From NCBI GenBank assembly GCA_030562195.1, contig CM060202.1:21810317-21874316 (forward strand): a DNA stretch of 64,000 bases, read 5' to 3'. The position numbers and the translations under genes are program-made. Shown one piece after another: positions 58,271-64,000 of this stretch (its first letter is position 1; each line of letters begins with the position of its first letter). Under the pieces are notes generated by a model that ran no database searches, was not told where the DNA came from, and saw only the letters and a program-made list of their open reading frames with translations. The DNA is from Nipponacmea schrenckii. Taxonomy: Eukaryota; Mollusca; Gastropoda; Lottiidae.

Positions 58271-59231
58271 TAGGAAGTTAATAATAAAGTTATCTCCCTT
58301 TAAACAACTTCTTGAGTGATTAACATTGACTGTACAGATATGTTGTCTCTCTCCTGATGATAATTGCAAATTACATAACAGGCCCTAGTTTGTTTTTATT
58401 GATTGTAGAAGAACGTATATTCTTTGAAATATCATAAGGATGAAGGTGGTAGATTTTAATCTGCTGGAAAAATTTTAATGTAATGTAAAGCATATAATGA
58501 CAGTCGTTTTAACAAAACGGTTTAAAATTATACGAGCGGACATATATCCATTCCCTACTTCCGTCTCTGTGACGCATGCGCACGTATAGTTTGGAACTGA
58601 CATGATGTGTAATAGAAAGTAAAACTCTCTAAATCCCAACTGGTCAAATTATGCCTCTATTTAGACCCTCTGTCATGCTCTTTCACCCCCACAGGCACCG
58701 TCTACATTAAGATTTTGTTTGAAGACAATTAACATCGAAAGATAATTATGAACTGCAGTCCCATGTTATGTCAGATTTAAGCCCCGTTGTTTTGAGTTTA
58801 TTCATTATTTGTCATAAGACGGAGACAGTTGCTATATCTGGAGATTTTCAAAACATTAGCGGTAGAACCACACCAAAACATTCGCCAGCGGCGCTCGTGT
58901 TTGTCGATGAACCGTCAAAAAAGTTCAACGTGGTTTGGAAAGGGGGGTAACAAGCGAAAAAAGTTTGAGAAACACTCCTATAGTCCAACTCCCACTGTCA
59001 CAGTGCTGAACAATCTACTAGATATTAAGTCGATATTGTGGTATCGTGAGGAACCAGGTTTTCTTTGTTTTCCATGGATAAATCTATAAGTTTGAATAAA
59101 CCTTTGCACTTCAATCTCAATTTAAACACTAAACAGCTTAGATATACTTTAATCATGTGAAATTGCTCAACATTTTCGCTCAAAATAAGATGGAAGGAAG
59201 CATGCAAAATACCTTATTGAATATTTTGTGA
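58271..59231. other. Spacer between inverted gene copies, right part
   Basis: No supported gene. The short open frames at 58768-59089 lack domain or splice support. Confidence 0.4.
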
Positions 59232-59552
59232 ACGTCTCTATACGCTCTGACCTATGACCCATGACCCGAAACCAATGGCGATGGTCCAGAATAGGACCCC
59301 TCTTATTGGTTTAATAAGACTTATCCGTTCGCCTTTTTCCAACAAAAAAAAATTTTACTACAAGAAAATGGTGTTTATACATTAAAAGCAAGGGTCTGGT
59401 GCATTGCCGACGTAAACGTTCTACAGCCATGCAAATATCATGGGACTTTAAACATCAGGTATTTCATTTTACTAAACACCTCTAATATTCCAAACAAAGC
59501 GAGATAAAAAAATGTCTACAGCAATTAATTGTGTAACAATTGTTAATCATTC

Positions 59553-59558
59553 TTTATT
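59553..59558 (-). terminator. Poly(A) signal of the paralogue
   Basis: AATAAA on the minus strand, about 50 nt after the stop, at the same place as in the plus copy. Confidence 0.6.
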
Positions 59559-59607
59559 GTTGTCTATTTCTTAAACACAGTCTCAATTCTGAACGTATTC
59601 TCCTAAA

Positions 59608-59957
59608 TTATTTAAACCACTTCAAAATATATGGAAAATCTAAACAAATAAAAAATCCAAACACAACGGTCAGCGTAGTGATACCCAAAACACTTCCGAT
59701 AGCCTTAGCGCTCGGCCGAGGGTCATCTACGCTAGTTAACTTCCGGCGAGCCGCAGAAACTGTCTTCGGATTGACAAACAGTTCCGTTTTTATTTCGTCC
59801 AGCTTTTCTTCTAACTGTTTACTACCGATCTCTAATTGCGATCCGACGAAACACTTAGATCTACACACGGTCTCAATGGTTTGATTAACATTACCCGGTA
59901 AACTGCCAAGACCTAATATAGTATTTCCGGTCTGTTGCGGATTCGATGACGTAGAAT
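59608..59957 (-). CDS. Paralogue tail exon with transmembrane helix
   Basis: It encodes CRSKCFVG, KQLEEKLDEIKTEL, DDPRPSAKAIGSVL and the membrane helix, stopping at TAA. From the Cys segment on it is nearly identical to the plus copy. Differences include CRCKC to CRSKC and a four-residue shorter spacer. Confidence 0.88.
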
Positions 59958-61288
59958 CTGAAACATTTAATTTAAGAATAGTAGTAATGTAAGAGAAGTA
60001 ACTCTTGTTTCAATTTAACATATAGTTTAGTTTAATTAACTAACTAATAATATCTAAAAGGCAGTGATGTACGTACTTCCTACTGTGGACTCTGTTGATG
60101 TTCGAACATTGTTAGTTGTAGCGGTTTTAGACGCTGGTTCTGTAATTGTCGCTGGTTCTGTGTTTGTCACTGGTTCTGTGGTTGTCGCTGGTTCTGTGGT
60201 TGGTTGAGTTGTTGTCGCTGGTTCTGTGGGTGGTTGAGTTGGTGGTTCTGTGGTTGGTTGAGTTGTTGGTGGTTCTGTTGTTTGTTGAGTTGTTGGTGAT
60301 TCGGTGGTTGGTTGAGTTGTCGGTGGTTCTGTGGTTGGTTGAGTCGTCGGGGGTTCAGTGGTCGTCGATGGTTGAGTGGTTTTTGTAATATTTTTCAAAT
60401 GCACTAAAACATAGATCATTAGGCTGGTGACCCTTTAATTGTGAATTTGAATTTCATTATCCAAGGAAACTTGATTTCATTAAAAGTTTGTCGAGAATAT
60501 CAACAGCTAGGAAGTCTGATTTCGGGTTTCTGTTATATGTATATACTTATAACTGCTGTTAGATATGCGCCTTGATTAGCCTCGGCCTATCCACTAGAAT
60601 TAGAACTTCCCTCACGTTCGTCGTGGAATTATCGATATAATAGTAGATAGGAAATATGTTTATCTGAAGTACGGTTTCGGTAACCCCGCTTCTTTTTTCA
60701 AATGAATCGTGTATAGTTACTTACAAGTTTATTTTGTATCGATAATCGGACCCTTCTAGACGCAACAGTTCAGCTATAACTAGACGGATTATGGCCTCAG
60801 TTGTGGCGTACAAACGCTTAAGTGTGGTATGAAAATTCGCATTTTATTACAACGTACACATCTCACGTACAAAACACCTATACAGAAACCACCCTATTAC
60901 TTATACGCTCACATGGATATGTCAGTCAGACACAGTTAATGAAAGATAATTATATAATAACTTATTAAGTGATGGAAGGTCATTTTATATATGTTAATCT
61001 AGAATCACTTAATCCCCCTATTAAGCTATTATATAATTATCTTTCATTAACTGTTACTATTGTTAGTATTGTATATAAATATGCCTTCTTGTGTTACATT
61101 TCCTCATTTCACCTGATGATGACAATGTAGATTGTTGAAACGTTGTGTGTAATAAACTTAAGGCGTAGTATACAATAAAACTTTGTTCCGTTATTTATAC
61201 ATACATGTTGTAGTTGTGGATTTACAGTCTGAGTTTGGTTCATTTCTATTTTGTTGTGCTGACGCTTCATTCATGTTGAAATACACAC
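59608..61288 (-). CDS. Inverted paralogue: linker - mucin - transmembrane tail
   Basis: Three minus-strand exons join in phase: 61288-61205 (84 nt), 60403-60077 (327 nt) and 59957-59608 (350 nt with TAA). All three have intact splice sites and open frames. It is the tail-to-tail paralogue of the gene ending at 56524, but the CTLD and second PAN exons are absent between the linker and the mucin exon. Because all modules are phase 1, linker to mucin still reads through. Upstream exons (a PAN module and signal peptide would be expected) were not found before the window end. The product should be a membrane-anchored mucin with a short stalk; an unprocessed pseudogene cannot be excluded, though no break is visible. 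Confidence 0.78.
60077..60403 (-). CDS. Paralogue mucin exon
   Basis: This 327-nt phase 1-1 exon encodes about 109 residues of TTEPPTTQP-type repeats, less than half the length of the plus copy. The donor is A/GTACGT, as in the plus copy. Confidence 0.82.
60930..61070. repeat. Hairpin element
   Basis: ACAGTTAATGAAAGATAATT with ATATAATA returns as TATTATATAATTATCTTTC with ATTAACTGT. The arms are about 35-40 bp. It sits where the paralogue lost its lectin and PAN2 exons. Confidence 0.8.
61205..61288 (-). CDS. Paralogue linker exon
   Basis: This 84-nt exon is flanked by AATATATTGCAG and GTATGT, exactly as in the plus copy. The second half (NEPNSDCKSTTT) is identical in protein while the first half has diverged (VYFNMNEASAQQNR). 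Confidence 0.72.
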
Positions 61289-62579
61289 CTGCAATATATT
61301 TACAATTCAAATATCACGGATCAAACAAAAATGATTAAAATAAAGATAAATAAAATCCACAGAAATTTGAAAGGCATACTACCTCGTAGGACATGGAATG
61401 TATTGGATTAATTAATTAGCTAAATAAAATAAAACAAGTATATTTCGTTTTAAGATTAAATTTTCCCCATAGAGAATTTAAATACAGTTTTGTACATACA
61501 CCGTAAGAAGAAAAAAGTCAGGTAAATCTATTGAATTATAAATGCGAATTCATTACACGAATCATTGGTATCTTTAATAAAACCAAAACTTCAAAACTAC
61601 CCATTAAAAATATTGAATTCCTTCCTTTGAGATCTATTGCAGAGTCCAAGGGTCCCATTATTTGTTTCCTTGACTTGGATCCGCAATATGTCAGTTTCAG
61701 AACTACATGACCATTACTATTAAAATACCTCAAACTAGGAATTTCACTTTCTATCGATAAACACAGTCTCTAGAAATGATAATTCTAGACAAACATCGAT
61801 TTATGAGCACTATTATGGAGTTTATAGAGATTAAGGTACAATTGGTCTAACGGGTGGCAAATTACCCCTTTAAGAATTTGAATTTCATTATCCAAGGAAT
61901 TACTTGATCGTTTACATTAATTTAATTTGTTTAGTCGAATCATATTCAAACAAGCTAGGAAGTCGAGATTTCGGGTTTCTGTTATATGTATATACTTATA
62001 ACTGCTGTTAGATATGCGCCTTGAATAGCCTTGACCTATCCACTAGAATTAGAATTTCCCTCACGTTCGTCGTGGAATTATCGATATAATAGTAGATAGG
62101 AAATATGTTTATCTGAAGTTCGGTTTCGGTAACCCCGCTTCTTTTTGTCAAATGAATCGTGTATAGTTACACGAATCATTGGTATCTTTAATAAAACCAA
62201 AACATCAAAACTACCCATTAAAAATATTGAATTCCTTCCTTTGAGATCCATTGCAGAGTCCAAGGGTCCCATTATTTGTTTCCTTGACTTGGATCCGCAA
62301 TATGTCAGTTTCAGAACTACATGACAATTACTATTAAAATACCTCAAACTAGGAATTTCACTTTCTATCAATAAACACAGTCTCTAGAAATGATAATTCT
62401 AGACAAAAGTCGATTTATGAGCACTATTATGGAATTTATAGAGATTAAGGAACAATTGGTCTAACGGGTGGCAAATTACCCCTTTCAGAAGGTTGGTTAT
62501 CATATTGACCGTTATTTGAATCGTTTACATCTACATTCTATTTGTTTAGTGCAATCATATTCAAAAAGTACAACTAATC

Positions 62580-64000
62580 CAAGATTAATCAAGTTTGTCT
62601 GTGAATACACACTTTATCTAAGCATGATTATTTCCGAAAAAATACAAAACACTCGAGAACATTTTATATAACTGGGAAAGTTGAATTATCAAAATAAAAC
62701 TGCATTGATAACCATATCTATAGTCTTGATAATAAAAGACGGTTGTCCGAATATTCAACTGTAGATTATTGATAGATTGTAAAGTTTTCTAATCTTAATG
62801 CTTTATGACTGAGTTTTATTATACTTCGACAAAACATTCTGTACCACGTTATTTAATTATTCTACGGATTGCAATCTTTATATGTGTATGGAGAAAGGCA
62901 GTTTTTCTAGTCAATGTATAATTCCACTTTGAAGACGTTATCTTATTGTTATTTATTGATGCGTTATTATATTATTTTATTTATTTCCTTTATCAAGTAC
63001 TTTATGGATATAAAGAGGGGGTGTTGATATAATCGTTAGAATCCGTACCAATCTCATAATAATCAATTAAATAGTCAAGTCATGTATAATATATAGACAA
63101 GAAAAGATAACAAAAACCCTAGAACGTCCTTCGAGGGAGTTTTATAGCAGTTTGAACAATAAGAACAATCCGTTAACATCATACATATTATATCAAACGT
63201 GACTGTAATAGCGATATCTTTAGGTGTAAATTAACTAATTATTCAACCAAGTATAAGTTAATCGTGTAACTTAATAACTTTAATAGCCGAAAAAAAAATT
63301 ATCAATTCAGGAATTTTCACCCAGGTGGAAAATATTTAATGCATTATTATCATTGTGAAATGACATGTATCTATTCATTTATTTCCGTAATCAACTACGT
63401 GTACATGTATTTCAATTAATAAATAAAGGGAACTGTTGATACAATCGTTATCTATACCAAACTCAAAATAATCTTTTGAGGAAATATCCACTTTATAAAA
63501 GGAATTGTAAAGACGTTTTCTAAAATTTTTTGTTGTTTTAATGCCACTTATACCTTCAATTTCCACCATTCCAATTTTTAGTCAAACATCTGCGGTTCCT
63601 GCAATTCCAATAATAGATTGTGAATGATGTATATTGTTGCTCCAAATATTTGGTAAACGTTTGATCAATTAACAAGACAAAATAGCCTTAGCTGAGTTTG
63701 AAGTCCTTTGATTAGATTATTTTGAATCAAGAATGAAAAAAAATTATTACAGATCCATGTGAATTTTCCCCAAAGCGTGTTCAAAAGCAAATTGTCATAC
63801 TTCATCAAGGGACATTCTGTTTTTGTTTTCTTTTTCTAGAATTAAAACAACCCCGTAGTATTTGTTTGATCTGTAGGATCTGATAAAATACCACTTTATG
63901 GATATAAGCGAAACAATTATAGCTTTTAAGATGTTTGAGTCTCGTACGAATTCTAAAGGTTTTAATAAAAATTATTGAATCTTTATAAGATCCTTATCGT
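62580..64000. other. AT-rich end of window, no gene recognised
   Basis: No coding-like frame on either strand. A MITE-family end lies at about 63540-63615 (CAATTTCCACCATTCCAATT, TCTGCGGTTCCTGCAATTCC). Confidence 0.45.

Larger units (their letters stand above)
59232..60890 (-). repeat. Right arm of the large inverted duplication
   Basis: This is the reverse-complement counterpart of 54700-57070. Similarity is strongest in the tail exon and poly(A) region. The arm is shorter, partly because the mucin exon is 327 rather than 705 nt. Confidence 0.85.
60449..62500. repeat. Tandemly duplicated blocks A-B-A'-B'
   Basis: Block A (60449-60720) recurs at 61880-62166, and block B (61553-61880) recurs at 62167-62490. 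A further partial A follows at about 62490-62580. In the second copy A' joins B' directly at TAGTTAC/ACGAATC, whereas the first has about 830 bp between TTAC and TTAC. The short open frames in both B copies (61536-61733, 62078-62371) differ by amino-acid changes and are not supported as genes. Confidence 0.8.

Noticed and set aside
61536..62371. Two similar minus-strand frames (LRYFNSNGHVVLKLTYCGSK-type)
   Set aside because: They lie in duplicated noncoding blocks and differ by amino-acid-changing bases, with no domain or splice context.

Overview
The window is eukaryotic, AT-rich and repeat-dense. Its genes are split by GT-AG introns, and it contains tRNA-derived SINE-like sequences, minisatellites, foldback elements and degraded LINE pieces. 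The gene content points to a marine invertebrate, most likely a mollusc and probably a gastropod: an invertebrate DUR3-like urea symporter, a glycine/glutamate-receptor-like Cys-loop channel, and PAN/C-type-lectin/mucin membrane proteins with a tail type I associate with molluscs. The species cannot be named from the sequence. No bacterial genes, CRISPR arrays or confident standalone tRNA/rRNA genes were seen.

Layout. (1) 900-13142 (+): the 3' six exons of a DUR3-like sodium/solute-symporter-family gene. All splice phases agree and give 666 codons. The first intron seen is 9 kb and carries a 1.9-kb minisatellite. (2) 13143-18043: repeats and no gene. (3) 28729-18044 (-): a complete eight-exon Cys-loop anion-channel subunit of 430 aa, convergent with the symporter. 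(4) 28800-41426: repeats. These include a tandem array carrying strong minus-strand splice donors, a large palindrome, and a roughly 6-kb foldback structure (about 35.06-41.13 kb) whose arms are inverted arrays of a 40-41 bp satellite around a 2.5-kb AT-rich dimeric satellite and LINE debris. (5) 41427-56524 (+): eight exons of a PAN - linker - degenerate C-type lectin - PAN - Thr/Pro mucin - transmembrane tail protein; the first exon was not found. (6) 59608-61288 (-): an inverted, tail-to-tail paralogue that keeps the linker, mucin and tail exons but lacks the lectin and second PAN exons. (7) 61.3-64 kb: duplicated noncoding blocks.

The genes do not look like a functional cluster. Urea transport, ligand-gated anion conductance and a cell-surface mucin-lectin are separate roles. 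The most informative features are the inverted duplication with exon loss, the receptor's changed ligand-site and pore residues, and several foldback or satellite families that recur across the window. A 1368-bp element with an exact 8-bp target duplication (45353-46720) is a well-bounded hAT-like non-autonomous transposon. Two stretches (about 19.0-19.9 kb and 34.4-36.3 kb) look like poor consensus sequence rich in homopolymer runs and should be read with caution.
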